Origin: Lelliottia jeotgali
Lineage (GTDB): Bacteria > Pseudomonadota > Gammaproteobacteria > Enterobacterales > Enterobacteriaceae
Length of the DNA stretch: 64,000 bases
Assembly (NCBI GenBank): GCA_002271215.1
Contig: CP018628.1
Location: 4,340,001 to 4,404,000 of the forward strand
Direction of reading: 5' to 3'
The notes beneath the pieces are model-generated. The model ran no database searches. It worked only from the letters and a program-made list of their open reading frames with translations, and was not told the DNA's origin. Position numbers and translations under genes: made by a program. Shown here piece after piece: positions 30,949 to 40,077 of the stretch. Numbering within the stretch: position 1 is the first letter of the stretch; the number at the start of each line of letters is the position of its first letter.

Positions 30949-31902
30949 ATGATCGAGATAAAACACCTGAAAACGCTACAAGCGTTGCGGAACTGCGGTT
31001 CGCTCGCAGCGGCTGCGGCCACGCTGCATCAAACTCAATCCGCCCTGTCACACCAGTTCAGCGATCTGGAACAGCGCCTTGGTTTTCGCCTGTTCGTGCG
31101 TAAGAGTCAGCCGCTGCGCTTTACGCCGCAGGGCGAGATTTTATTGCAGCTGGCTAATCAGGTGCTGCCGCAGATCGCCAGTGCGCTGCAATCCTGCAAT
31201 GAACCGCAGCAGACGCGCCTTCGCATCGCCATTGAGTGCCACAGCTGTATTCAGTGGCTGACGCCCGCGCTGGAGAATTTCCGCCAGAACTATCCGCAGG
31301 TCGAGATGGACTTTAAATCGGGCGTCACCTTTGACCCGCAGCCTTCTCTGCAACAGGGCGAGCTGGATCTGGTGCTGACTTCCGATATTCTGCCGCGCAG
31401 CGGCCTGCACTATTCGCCGATGTTTGATTATGAAGTGCGCCTGGTGCTGGCCCCGGATCATCCGCTGGCGCTGAAAGCTCGCGTGACGCCGGAAGATCTG
31501 GCGACCGAAACGCTACTGATTTATCCGGTGCAGCGCAGTCGTCTGGATATCTGGCGTCATTTCCTGCAACCAGCGGGCATCAGTCCAAACCTGAAGAGCG
31601 TCGATAACACCCTGCTATTGATTCAGATGGTGGCGGCGAAAATGGGGATCGCGGCGCTGCCGCACTGGGTGGTGGAGAGTTTTGAACGCCAGGGTCTGGT
31701 AGTGACCAAAACCCTGGGCGAGGGATTGTGGAGCCGACTGTACGCCGCCGTGCGCGATGGCGAGCAGCGTCAGCCGGTGACGGAAGCGTTTATTCGCTCA
31801 GCGCGGAATCACGCTTGCGACCATTTGCCGTTTGTTCGGAGCGCGGAGCGACCCAATGGCGATGCACCCATAGCGAAGCCAGGATCACCGTTCCCCCAAT
31901 AA
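30949..31902 (+). CDS. metR: LysR-family regulator of methionine genes MetR
   Basis: 317 residues, as in E. coli. N-terminal winged helix-turn-helix ([20 protein letters not shown]) and a periplasmic-binding-protein-like effector domain that senses homocysteine. Activates metE and metH. Its last 113 bases overlap the end of convergent bioP in a different frame, and both tails look conserved compared with E. coli. Confidence 0.97.
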   Translation: MIEIKHLKTLQALRNCGSLAAAAATLHQTQSALSHQFSDLEQRLGFRLFVRKSQPLRFTPQGEILLQLANQVLPQIASALQSCNEPQQTRLRIAIECHSCIQWLTPALENFRQNYPQVEMDFKSGVTFDPQPSLQQGELDLVLTSDILPRSGLHYSPMFDYEVRLVLAPDHPLALKARVTPEDLATETLLIYPVQRSRLDIWRHFLQPAGISPNLKSVDNTLLLIQMVAAKMGIAALPHWVVESFERQGLVVTKTLGEGLWSRLYAAVRDGEQRQPVTEAFIRSARNHACDHLPFVRSAERPNGDAPIAKPGSPFPQ

Positions 31903-32689
31903 TAAAGCTTGGCCAGTGCGGTTGTTCCTGCCAGATAGCCAGGTTTACCAGCAGCCCGGCGGGCACGTGAACGTTGTTCATGATGCCCAGCGTCCCGGCG
32001 TCCACCTGCGTGGCACCGTAGTTCCACATGAAATAACCTAAACCTGACGCGACCACGCCCAGCCAGATAAGCACGCTCCATTGCAGCGTGGTGGTCGGCA
32101 GTTTTTGCGGATTGCCGAGCATAAACCACGCCACCACCGCGACGATGAACGCGCCCATGTAGAACCAGGCAAAGGCGTTATGCTGCGGCATCGGGTGGAT
32201 CTCCATCAGGCGCTTGTAGCCTACCATCCCAATCGCAAAGCTGATATTCGCCAGCTGGACAAACATCAGCCCGGTCCAGAAGTGATCGCTCACTTTGTCG
32301 TAGCGAATAATCGCCGCACCCGCCACCGCCAGCAGCGCACTCAGCACATAGCCCCAGCGCAGGCGGCGTTTGCTCAGCAGGTCATAAATCAGGGTGATAT
32401 AGAGCGGCGTCAGCACCGTAAACAGCAGGAATTCCGAGACCGACAGATAGACATACGCGCGGAAGCTAAACAGATACATGATGCCGAGCTGCATCGCGCC
32501 CACCAGCATGTACAGCAGAATGGTTTTGAGGGTTTGCCCGCGCAAGCGCAGGAACGGCAGGAACACCAGTGCAGCCAGCCCAACGCGCATCAGCACGGAG
32601 AAGTAACTGTCGACGTGTCCGGCAAGGTATTCACCGATCAGGCTGAACGAGAAGGCCCACAGGATAGTGGTGATAATGAGTAGCGCCAC
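31790..32689 (-). CDS. bioP: Biotin transporter of the DMT/EamA family
   Basis: 299 residues, as in E. coli YigM/BioP, with ten hydrophobic segments of the drug/metabolite transporter superfamily. It supplies biotin uptake in E. coli. The start codon is GTG (the next codons encode ALLIITT). The 3' end lies antisense to the last 38 codons of metR. Confidence 0.94.
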   Translation of the reverse strand: MALLIITTILWAFSFSLIGEYLAGHVDSYFSVLMRVGLAALVFLPFLRLRGQTLKTILLYMLVGAMQLGIMYLFSFRAYVYLSVSEFLLFTVLTPLYITLIYDLLSKRRLRWGYVLSALLAVAGAAIIRYDKVSDHFWTGLMFVQLANISFAIGMVGYKRLMEIHPMPQHNAFAWFYMGAFIVAVVAWFMLGNPQKLPTTTLQWSVLIWLGVVASGLGYFMWNYGATQVDAGTLGIMNNVHVPAGLLVNLAIWQEQPHWPSFIIGGTVILASLWVHRHWVAPRSEQTANGRKRDSALSE

Positions 32690-32771
32690 AATGCATGTCT
32701 CTCAGAAAGAAGGACTGGCATTGTAGCGAACTCTTCAGTTGACAACTGAGCAATAAATAATCAAATGAAGA

Positions 32772-33572
32772 TTATTCAAGGAACAGCTTGCGCAGATAGT
32801 TTGGCACAGCGTTGTCGCCGTTGGTGCCGATCACTTCCAGCTCCGGGTGCATGTCTTTCAGACGCTGGTGCGCATTTTCCATGATGCAGCCTTTTCCGGC
32901 CATCGACAGCATTTCCGCGTCGTTCATGCCGTCGCCAAAGGCGATGCAATCTTTCAGCTCGTAGCCCATGCGTTTGGCAACCGCTTCCAGCGCGTGGCCT
33001 TTCGACACGCCGCCCGCCATCACTTCCAGACAGGTCAGAGTGGAGAAGCTGACGTTCACGCGATCGCCCCAGCGCGCGTTAATGGCCTGCTCCAGCGGGA
33101 GCAGCTCTTCGTGGCTTTCGCAGGTGAAGAACACTTTGCTGATCCCTTCAGGCTCAAGCAAACCTGGCTCATACAGGGTGTAGTTGAACACCGCTTCCTT
33201 GAAGAAGCGCATCTCATCCGGGCGATGACGGTTCATAAACCAGTCGTCGTTGCGGTAGACGTTGGTGACGATATTCGGGTTGCTGTGCACCACGCCAAAC
33301 AGATCGGCGGCGATATCGCGGTCGAGGTTATGGGTGAAGATCAGGTTACCGTCGGTGTCGTGTACGCGCGCACCGTTGGAGGTGATCATGTACGCTTTGA
33401 TGTCCAGATTATCGCGGATCTGCCCCACATCCACGTGGTGGCGGCCCGTCGCGAAAACGAAGTTCACGCCACGAGCAGTCAGGAGTTTTAAGGTTTCTTT
33501 CGCGTAAGGCGACAGGGTGTGATCGGGGGAAAGCAGCGTGCCATCTAAATCAGATGCGACAACCTGGTACAT
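32772..33572 (-). CDS. yigL: HAD-family sugar/pyridoxal phosphatase YigL
   Basis: 266 residues, as in E. coli. HAD class IIB phosphatase with nucleophile motif ASDLDGTLLS, motif III lysine region SKGHALEAV and motif IV FGDGMNDAEML. E. coli YigL dephosphorylates sugar phosphates during glucose-phosphate stress (where SgrS stabilises its mRNA) and pyridoxal phosphate. The start at MYQVVAS matches the family; the 35-codon upstream extension overlaps pldB. It is 25 bp after pldB, consistent with the pldB-yigL message. Confidence 0.95.
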   Translation of the reverse strand: MYQVVASDLDGTLLSPDHTLSPYAKETLKLLTARGVNFVFATGRHHVDVGQIRDNLDIKAYMITSNGARVHDTDGNLIFTHNLDRDIAADLFGVVHSNPNIVTNVYRNDDWFMNRHRPDEMRFFKEAVFNYTLYEPGLLEPEGISKVFFTCESHEELLPLEQAINARWGDRVNVSFSTLTCLEVMAGGVSKGHALEAVAKRMGYELKDCIAFGDGMNDAEMLSMAGKGCIMENAHQRLKDMHPELEVIGTNGDNAVPNYLRKLFLE

Positions 33573-33597
33573 AGGAAAATTTAACCTCAATAGGAAA

Positions 33598-34590
33598 TCA
33601 GTTATGCCTGTCGAAAAACTCGACGATGGCGTTGAGCGCGACTGAGCGCATGGTGTCCTTTTCAAAAAGGATCTCATGGTACGCGCCCTTTATAACCAGC
33701 GGTTTTTCCCCTTCACAGGGATGCCCGGCGGCGGCGCGCAATTCACAAAAACGGTCGTGCATGCGGTTATCCACCACACGCTCTTCTTCGGCCTGAATCA
33801 GTAACGTCGGGGTGGCGTCTTTATTGACACCGGCCAGCGCAGACTCACCTGCGCGGATGCCCTCGCGTACCCAGTGGTACGTCGGCCCACCGACGCGCAG
33901 GCGCGGTTCATCGGCGTAAAAGCGCAGGTTGCGGCGATACCGCTGTCGGCTGTGCGTCAGCACGTTCATGGCAAACGGCAGCGCGCGCCAGCGACCGGTG
34001 CCTATCGCGTAGCCTTCACGAATGCGCTGATGGCCCTCAGCCCAGTCGAGAATATGGCGCACCATCCAGTCCGGGAAGCGCATCACGATGCCAAACATCG
34101 GCGCGGTGAGCGCAATAGCATCGCACTGATGCGGATGACGTTGTAAAAACAGCGTCGCAATCGCCCCGCCCATCGAATGCGCCAGGATATAGCGCTTACG
34201 CCACGGACCCGGCTGCACTTCCTGCTCCCAGAACGCGGCGAGATCGTCGACATAATCGCTGAAATTCACCACATGTCCACGGTGCGTGTCCGATAACAAC
34301 CGCCCGGATCGCCCTTGTCCACGATGGTCGATAATCAAAACATCAAAACCAAGATGGAAAAGGTCGTAGGCCAGTTCAGCGTATTTGACGTAACTTTCGA
34401 TACGACCGGGACAAACCACGATCACGCGGTCGTTTTTGACATCCCGAAAACGCACAAAGCGCACCGGAACATTATCCACGCCGGTAATTTCGGCTTCTTC
34501 GCGCTGACGCCAGAAATCGGTCAGCGGCCCCATGGAGAAAGCAGCAAATGCGTTCTCGCGTGTTTCCCAGTCCTTTTTCTGCTGAAACAT
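33598..34590 (-). CDS. pldB: Lysophospholipase L2
   Basis: 330 residues, starting MFQQKKDWETRENAF; shorter than the 340 I recall for E. coli. Alpha/beta hydrolase with the serine elbow AHSMGGA, DHRGQGRSG and a C-terminal His in GAYHEIL. Cleaves lysophospholipids at the inner membrane. Co-transcribed with yigL and divergent from rhtB. Confidence 0.95.
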   Translation of the reverse strand: MFQQKKDWETRENAFAAFSMGPLTDFWRQREEAEITGVDNVPVRFVRFRDVKNDRVIVVCPGRIESYVKYAELAYDLFHLGFDVLIIDHRGQGRSGRLLSDTHRGHVVNFSDYVDDLAAFWEQEVQPGPWRKRYILAHSMGGAIATLFLQRHPHQCDAIALTAPMFGIVMRFPDWMVRHILDWAEGHQRIREGYAIGTGRWRALPFAMNVLTHSRQRYRRNLRFYADEPRLRVGGPTYHWVREGIRAGESALAGVNKDATPTLLIQAEEERVVDNRMHDRFCELRAAAGHPCEGEKPLVIKGAYHEILFEKDTMRSVALNAIVEFFDRHN

Positions 34591-34699
34591 CGGGTTTCCA
34601 CCCCTGTAAGCCAAGGAATATCGTTTTTTCAGGACGCATCGCACAACGACGCGACAATAGCGTATTGTGGCATAAAAATAGACGATTCGGGAGTTTCAA

Positions 34700-35320
34700 A
34701 TGACCTTCGAGTGGTGGTTCGCTTACCTGCTGACATCCATCATCCTGAGCCTTTCCCCTGGCTCTGGCGCGATCAATACCATGACCACGTCCATTAACCA
34801 CGGCTATCGCGGCGCAGTGGCGTCCATTGCCGGATTGCAGACCGGACTGGGGATTCATATCGTGCTGGTCGGGATTGGCCTCGGCACATTGTTCTCGCGT
34901 TCGGTGCTAGCCTTTGAAGTGCTGAAATGGGCGGGTGCGGCGTATCTGATTTGGCTGGGCATTCAGCAATGGCGCGCGGCAGGCTCGATTGACCTGAACA
35001 CCCTTGCCCACACCCAAACGCGTGGCCACCTGTTTAAACGCGCGGTGTTTGTAAATCTGACCAACCCGAAAAGTATCGTGTTTCTCGCCGCACTCTTCCC
35101 GCAATTTATCGTTCCGCATCAGCCACAGGTGATGCAGTACGTGGTGCTGGGCGCGACGACCATTATTGTCGATATTATTGTGATGATTGGTTACGCGACG
35201 CTAGCGCAGCGGATTGCGGCGTGGATTAAAGGGCCTAAGCAGATGAAGGCGCTGAATAAAGTGTTTGGGTCGTTGTTTATGCTGGTGGGGGCGTTGCTGG
35301 CTTCGGCGAGACATGCATAG
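34700..35320 (+). CDS. rhtB: Homoserine/homoserine lactone efflux protein RhtB
   Basis: 206 residues, LysE/RhtB family with about six membrane helices and the family N-terminal [11 protein letters not shown] and [10 protein letters not shown] motifs. Exports homoserine and its lactone. Near-identical in pattern to E. coli RhtB, including the ALLASARHA tail. Confidence 0.96.
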   Translation: MTFEWWFAYLLTSIILSLSPGSGAINTMTTSINHGYRGAVASIAGLQTGLGIHIVLVGIGLGTLFSRSVLAFEVLKWAGAAYLIWLGIQQWRAAGSIDLNTLAHTQTRGHLFKRAVFVNLTNPKSIVFLAALFPQFIVPHQPQVMQYVVLGATTIIVDIIVMIGYATLAQRIAAWIKGPKQMKALNKVFGSLFMLVGALLASARHA

Positions 35321-35329
35321 GTGAGAAAA

Positions 35330-35359
35330 GCCGGATAAGGTGCACGCACCTTATCCGGC
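35330..35359. repeat. REP palindrome between rhtB and rhtC
   Basis: GCCGGATAAGGTGC and its exact complement are separated by two bases: a 14-bp stem. Single REP-type element between convergent genes. Confidence 0.85.
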
Positions 35360-35369
35360 CTACAGCGAC

Positions 35370-35993
35370 TTAACGCGAAATAATCAGATGAATACCGAAG
35401 CCTGCGAACAGCGCGCCAGCAAAGCCGTCGATCCATTTCGCCAGACGCTGATAGCCGCGGCGCATGGACGGTAAGGCGAACAGGCTTGCCACAACAGTGA
35501 ACCAGGCGAAGGTTTCGACGACGATCAGCAGGAAAATCCCCCAGCGCGCACCCGCGCCAACATCATCGCCAACGAACAGGGAAAACACAGAGCCGAAGTA
35601 AATAATCGCTTTCGGGTTCGCGAGGTTGGTCAGTAAGCCGCGCACAAAGCTGCGTCCACCGGTTGCCAGCTCCACTTTCGGTTCAGGCGCAGCAACGCCC
35701 TCTTCTTTCTTCAGTGCACCGCGCAGCATCTGGTAGCCCATCCAGCACAGATACAGGCCACCGCCGACCATAATGATGTTATGCAGCCAGGCCATTTTCG
35801 CGAGGATCAGGTTCAGGCCGAGCAGCGCTACGGCGGCCCAGACCATCACGCCCATAGTGATCCCGAGCACGCCCATCATCGCCTCTTTGCGGGAGCGGCT
35901 GACGGCAGTCTGCGAAACGAAGAAAAAGTCAGGGCCAGGGCTCATCAGCGCAACGATGTGCACCAACGCCACAGTGAGGAATAGCATCAACAT
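35370..35993 (-). CDS. rhtC: Threonine efflux protein RhtC
   Basis: 207 residues (E. coli 206). LysE family with MSPGPDFFFV at the N-terminus and NLANPKAIIYF, and about six membrane helices. Exports threonine and homoserine. Lies 61 bp after recQ on the same strand, convergent to rhtB. Confidence 0.96.
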   Translation of the reverse strand: MLMLFLTVALVHIVALMSPGPDFFFVSQTAVSRSRKEAMMGVLGITMGVMVWAAVALLGLNLILAKMAWLHNIIMVGGGLYLCWMGYQMLRGALKKEEGVAAPEPKVELATGGRSFVRGLLTNLANPKAIIYFGSVFSLFVGDDVGAGARWGIFLLIVVETFAWFTVVASLFALPSMRRGYQRLAKWIDGFAGALFAGFGIHLIISR

Positions 35994-36054
35994 AATTAAC
36001 TCGCGGAAGAATAGTTCAGTGAGTCACCATCCTGGCACTTTTTAGCCGGGCTGA

Positions 36055-37884
36055 CTACTCCTCATCGTCACCATCAGCGTGCGAGCGAATCAGCGCCATA
36101 AACTCTTTGCCGAAGCGTTCGAGTTTGCGCGTGCCAACACCGTTGACGCTGAGCATTTCACCGGCGCTGAGCGGCATCTGCTCGGCCATTTCAATCAGCG
36201 TCGCATCGTTAAACACCACATACGGCGGGATGTTCTCTTCGTCGGCAATCGCCTTACGCAGCTTACGCAGTTTGGCAAACAGCTTGCGGTCGTAGTTGCC
36301 GCCGTAGGATTTCTGCGCCACGCGCGGTTTCAGGGCAATCACGCGCGGAACGGCAAGCTGGAGTTCTGACTCGCCGCGCAGCACTGGACGCGCCGCTTCC
36401 GTGAGCTGTAGCGCAGAGTGCTGGGCGATATTTTGCGTGGCAAAGCCGAGGTGAATTAGCTGGCGGATAATGCTGACCCAGTGTTCGTGGCTCTGTTCGC
36501 GACCAATGCCGTAAACCGGCAGCTTATCGTGGCCCATCTCGCGGATACGCTGGTTATTTGCGCCGCGCAGCACTTCCACGACATAGCCCATACCGAAGCG
36601 CTGATTTACGCGGTATATAGTTGAGAGCGCCTTACGCGCGTCCATCAGCCCATCATATTGCTTCGGCGGGTCGAGACAGACATCGCAGTTTCCGCACGGC
36701 TCCTGACGCCCCTCACCAAAGTAGTTGAGCAGCACCAGACGACGGCAGGTTTGCGCCTCGGCAAACGCCCCCATCGCATTGAGCTTGTGGCGTTCGATGT
36801 CCAGCAGCTGCCCCTGCGGTTTTTCTTCCAGACAGCGGCGCAGCCACGCCATATCCGCCGGATCGTAAAACAGCATCGCTTCAGCAGGCAGACCGTCGCG
36901 CCCGGCGCGGCCCGTCTCCTGATAGTAAGATTCGATATTGCGCGGGATGTCGAAATGCACCACAAAGCGCACGTTCGGCTTGTTAATCCCCATCCCGAAG
37001 GCGACGGTGGCGACCACGATTTGCAGATCGTCGCGCTGGAATTTCTCCTGCACATCCGCGCGGATGTGGTTTTCAAGACCGGCGTGATAGGCCGCGGCGC
37101 TAAAGCCACGGTTTTGCAGTCGCGCGGCGGTGTCTTCCACTTTTGCACGGCTGTTACAGTAAATAATGCCGGATTTGCCGCGCTGCTCCTGCACGTAGCG
37201 CAGAAGCTGGTCCGTCGGCTTGAATTTTTCCATCAGCATGTAGCGGATGTTCGGGCGATCGAAGCTGCTAACCTGAATGAACGGATCGTTCAGCCCAAGC
37301 AGGCGAACAATGTCCAGACGGGTGGTGTCATCCGCCGTGGCGGTGAGCGCCATAAACGGCAGCGCCGGAAAACGCTGACGCAACTGGCCGAGCGCGGCAT
37401 ATTCCGGGCGGAAATCGTGCCCCCACTGAGAGATGCAGTGCGCTTCATCAACCGCCAGCAGCACCGGATTCCAGTGCGCCAAATGTTCGAGGAAGTTATC
37501 CAGCATCAGGCGTTCAGGGGCGATGTACAGCAGGCGAATCTGCCCGGTACGACAACCGGCCATCACTTCCTGCTGCTGTTCGCGGGTTTGCGTGGAATTG
37601 ATACAGGCGGCGGCAACGCCGTTTGCCAGCAGTTGATCCACCTGGTCTTTCATCAGGGAAATAAGTGGTGAAACCACCACCGTCAGACCGTTCAGAACCA
37701 GCGCGGGAACCTGATAGCACAGGGATTTTCCGCCGCCTGTCGGCATGACCACCAGACAATCACGGCCTTCCAGCACAGTTTCAATGATGGTTTCCTGGCC
37801 AGGGCGGAACTGCTGATAGCCAAAGGTTTCCTGCAAAACCTGTTTAGCCAGCGATTCCTGATTCATTACTTCCGCCTGCGCCAC
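36055..37884 (-). CDS. recQ: ATP-dependent DNA helicase RecQ
   Basis: 609 residues, as in E. coli. Superfamily 2 3'-5' helicase: Walker A MPTGGGKSLC, DEAH box with aromatic-rich loop (DEAHCISQWGHDFRPEY), motif VI QETGRAGRDG, four-Cys zinc site (CRRLV...CGNCDVC), winged helix and C-terminal HRDC domain. Acts in RecF-pathway recombination. The start codon is GTG. The next gene upstream is the accessory pair at 38089. Confidence 0.98.
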   Translation of the reverse strand: MAQAEVMNQESLAKQVLQETFGYQQFRPGQETIIETVLEGRDCLVVMPTGGGKSLCYQVPALVLNGLTVVVSPLISLMKDQVDQLLANGVAAACINSTQTREQQQEVMAGCRTGQIRLLYIAPERLMLDNFLEHLAHWNPVLLAVDEAHCISQWGHDFRPEYAALGQLRQRFPALPFMALTATADDTTRLDIVRLLGLNDPFIQVSSFDRPNIRYMLMEKFKPTDQLLRYVQEQRGKSGIIYCNSRAKVEDTAARLQNRGFSAAAYHAGLENHIRADVQEKFQRDDLQIVVATVAFGMGINKPNVRFVVHFDIPRNIESYYQETGRAGRDGLPAEAMLFYDPADMAWLRRCLEEKPQGQLLDIERHKLNAMGAFAEAQTCRRLVLLNYFGEGRQEPCGNCDVCLDPPKQYDGLMDARKALSTIYRVNQRFGMGYVVEVLRGANNQRIREMGHDKLPVYGIGREQSHEHWVSIIRQLIHLGFATQNIAQHSALQLTEAARPVLRGESELQLAVPRVIALKPRVAQKSYGGNYDRKLFAKLRKLRKAIADEENIPPYVVFNDATLIEMAEQMPLSAGEMLSVNGVGTRKLERFGKEFMALIRSHADGDDEE

Positions 37885-38037
37885 GTTAACCCCATTTGCC
37901 AGATATAAAACATTGAACGAACAAAAACTCAGCCCGAAGGTAGAGCATGATAAACGCCAGGCGGGATAATTTCGACTCAGTTCTTGATTAATTTCGTTAT
38001 CATTTCATCCGCACTAATTGCATAGCAAATAGTTGCC

Positions 38038-38092
38038 AGGAGGTTTTTCATTGCCGACTCTTTATCCACATTTATTAAATGGATTTATATGA
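38038..38092 (+). CDS. Possible 13-codon leader ORF upstream of the amidase-like gene
   Basis: A strong AGGAGG (38038-38043) lies 7 bases before TTG at 38051, which opens a 13-residue frame (PTLYPHLLNGFI after the start) ending in TGA at 38090-38092. That stop overlaps the amidase ATG (38089) as ATGA. The amidase ATG itself has no good ribosome site, so translation could be coupled. Alternatively an ATT at 38050, in the amidase frame and 6 bases from AGGAGG, could extend that protein by 13 residues. Start and reality of this peptide are inference. Confidence 0.4.
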
Positions 38093-38457
38093 GTTGGAAT
38101 CCCAACGCTGCATCAAACTACGCCCGGCAAAATGCCATGTCATCATCACACAGCCTTTGTGCAACCTACGTTCGCCACGCCCTCCATGCGGGCGGCGTCG
38201 ACATAAGCGGCATTCAAGACGCAAAGGATTATGGCCCTGCGCTTGAGAGAAACGGATTTATTGTGCTGGGTTCCGGACAAACGCTTAAGGCTGGCGATGT
38301 CATCGTTATCCAGCCTTACCCTGGCGGAAACAGCTCCGGACATATCGCTATTTATGACGGTAACAATTGGTACTCCGATTTCAGACAGCGGGATATCTGG
38401 GCTGGGCCAGGCTATCGAGCCTCAAAACCTCCCCAAAAAATTTACAGGAGAAATTAA
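38089..38457 (+). CDS. Putative peptidoglycan amidase/endopeptidase (CHAP or NlpC/P60-like), candidate toxic effector
   Basis: 122 residues without signal peptide or membrane segment. Cys24 in SLCATYVRHAL starts a helix and His85 sits in SGHIAIYDGNNW with Asp97 shortly after: the Cys-His order of papain-like cell-wall amidases (CHAP, NlpC/P60), the fold of small type VI amidase effectors. The AKDYGPALERNGF segment is typical of CHAP-like proteins. The following gene encodes a lipoprotein and overlaps by one base (TAATG), as in effector/immunity pairs. No secretion genes are nearby. The stretch looks more A/T-rich than its neighbours and is absent from K-12 between recQ and pldA, so it is probably acquired. 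Toxicity and secretion route are inferred. Confidence 0.7.
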   Translation: MSWNPNAASNYARQNAMSSSHSLCATYVRHALHAGGVDISGIQDAKDYGPALERNGFIVLGSGQTLKAGDVIVIQPYPGGNSSGHIAIYDGNNWYSDFRQRDIWAGPGYRASKPPQKIYRRN

Positions 38458-38993
38458 TGTTAAAAGGACTTTTCGTTGCCTTGCTATCCGTGATGCTCAC
38501 GAGTTGTGCGACACACTCGGATGACACGGCGGAAAAAACGACGCTGGCGTTTTATCAACAATACTTACAGGCATTTGCGGATTTCGATCCTGCCAATGCT
38601 GAGCAATCGCCACTGGCAAATAATTCGCCTCTAATTAAACGCTATGTGGCCTCTGACACCGCATCACGCCTCGCGGAAATTGATGGTATCTATGAACAGG
38701 AAATTGTGGGGGCTGACTACTTTACCTACTGTCAGGATTACGCCCCTGAATGGGTGAAAGCGTTGCTCGTGGGTAAAGCATCAATGCAGTTTGGCGGCGC
38801 TAAAGTCCCTGTGAGCATCGGCATTGTTGGCGATAAGTATTTGCAACTGATGGTTTATCTGAAGCGCGAGGACAATAAGTGGAAAATCTATCGGGTAAGG
38901 AATGTCACGGATAATGTCGAGCAGTATATCTTTGATGATATTGCGATAAAAAATGCGAAAGCCTACGCAAAGGACAATCCAGGACCTCAATAA
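38457..38993 (+). CDS. Putative lipoprotein, DUF3828-like; candidate immunity protein
   Basis: 178 residues. Lipoprotein signal peptide MLKGLFVALLSVMLTSC with the lipid-carrying Cys17; Ala at +2 suggests outer-membrane sorting. The mature part (TTLAFYQQYLQAFADFDPA... SRLAEIDGIYEQEIVGADYFTYCQD... WKIYRVRNV) looks like the DUF3828 fold of YbjP-like periplasmic proteins; I assign this from memory. AGGAG 6 bases before the ATG, which overlaps the amidase stop. The location is right to block a periplasmic amidase. It has only two Cys besides the lipobox or fewer, so disulfides are not evident. Function is inferred from pairing. Confidence 0.7.
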   Translation: MLKGLFVALLSVMLTSCATHSDDTAEKTTLAFYQQYLQAFADFDPANAEQSPLANNSPLIKRYVASDTASRLAEIDGIYEQEIVGADYFTYCQDYAPEWVKALLVGKASMQFGGAKVPVSIGIVGDKYLQLMVYLKREDNKWKIYRVRNVTDNVEQYIFDDIAIKNAKAYAKDNPGPQ

Positions 38994-39008
38994 TCAAACG
39001 GTAAAACA

Positions 39009-39043
39009 GGCGCTGAATCATAGGTTTCAGCGCCCATATTTTT
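39009..39043. terminator. Bidirectional terminator between the lipoprotein gene and pldA
   Basis: Stem GGCGCTGAA/TTCAGCGCC (39009-39017 with 39026-39034), an 8-nt loop, CATATTTTT after it on the plus strand and TGTTTTAC on the minus strand. Confidence 0.8.
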
Positions 39044-39046
39044 GGA

Positions 39047-39916
39047 CTAGAAAAGATCGTTCAGCATCACGCCCACGCCAACGCGTGTTTGATTGAAGTT
39101 GTAGTCGATCAGCGACTCGCCGTAACCGCTGTACACCTGCGTATAGATGCGCACATGTTTGGTCATCGGGTAGCTTAAGCCCAGTTCTGCACCGCCGTAG
39201 CCAGTGTTCCAGTTGTATTGACCTTTGGCGCTCAGCACTGCGTCGCCAAGCTGATAACCAATTTTCAGCTGATAGTAGCCCATGTATTTGGTGATATCCG
39301 GGTTGTCATCCGTATCGCCAATCACGTACCACGGTTTCACTTCCACCATCCAGTTGCCGTTTTGCGCCATCAGACGGGTGTAAAGGCGGTTCCAGCTGCG
39401 CGATGTCGGGTCTGAGCGACCGTTGGAGTCATGGTTGTAGCCAAACTCCACGTCACGCAGCGTCCAGCCGGCGAACTCGTCGTCGGTGGCAAAGCCCAGG
39501 AACAACTGCGGCTCATAGTTGGTTTCACGGAACGGGGAGGATTCACCGCTATTTGAAAGCTGCCACCAGGATTTCTGCGTGTAAGAACCGCCTAAAACGG
39601 AGTTCGGCCCCAGAATGCCGCGCCAGAACGGGAACGCCAGGCTGAGCTGGAATTTCACTTCGTCTTTGCGCGCATTATCGGACCAGTTGTAGGAGCTGAT
39701 CGCTTCTTTGTTGAGGTCGCTGGTCTGGGTGTAAATCACATAGTTGGTGTCGTACGGGTAGAGCGTGAACGGGTTATCGTGCTCCTGAAGCATGTTGGCG
39801 ATAATGCTGCCGCGAACGGCGGGCTTATCGTGCACCTCTTTGAGCGTCGCTTCCTGCGCAAATGCTGTGAGGGGCAGCGCAACCGCCGCCAGTAACCAAC
39901 CCAGATACGTCCGCAT
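39047..39916 (-). CDS. pldA: Outer membrane phospholipase A (OMPLA)
   Basis: 289 residues, as in E. coli. Sec signal peptide of ~20 residues ending at AFA-QEA, then a 12-strand beta-barrel ending in Phe. Catalytic His and Ser are in GYNHDSNGRSD. The enzyme degrades phospholipids that reach the outer leaflet when the outer membrane is disturbed, dimerising with calcium. Start after AGGAG; divergent from yigI. Confidence 0.97.
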   Translation of the reverse strand: MRTYLGWLLAAVALPLTAFAQEATLKEVHDKPAVRGSIIANMLQEHDNPFTLYPYDTNYVIYTQTSDLNKEAISSYNWSDNARKDEVKFQLSLAFPFWRGILGPNSVLGGSYTQKSWWQLSNSGESSPFRETNYEPQLFLGFATDDEFAGWTLRDVEFGYNHDSNGRSDPTSRSWNRLYTRLMAQNGNWMVEVKPWYVIGDTDDNPDITKYMGYYQLKIGYQLGDAVLSAKGQYNWNTGYGGAELGLSYPMTKHVRIYTQVYSGYGESLIDYNFNQTRVGVGVMLNDLF

Positions 39917-40077
39917 CGGTGGTGTTCTCCTGCAAAATAGAAATGATGTGAATAGTTATGTGCGGAACATTCTACCTATTTCTCAATTAACTTCCCCTCC
40001 TCGTTTCTGAAAGTGGAAATCCTTATCCTTGAAGCATAAAATCAACATTTTATTAACAACGAAGGATGCGACTGTTC

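Noticed and set aside
36658..37671. 337-codon open frame antisense to recQ
   Set aside because: Fully inside recQ with no homology I recognise or initiation signal.
38367..38456. 30-codon N-terminal extension of the lipoprotein ORF
   Set aside because: It lies inside the amidase gene; the ATG at 38457 has AGGAG and begins a proper lipoprotein signal peptide.
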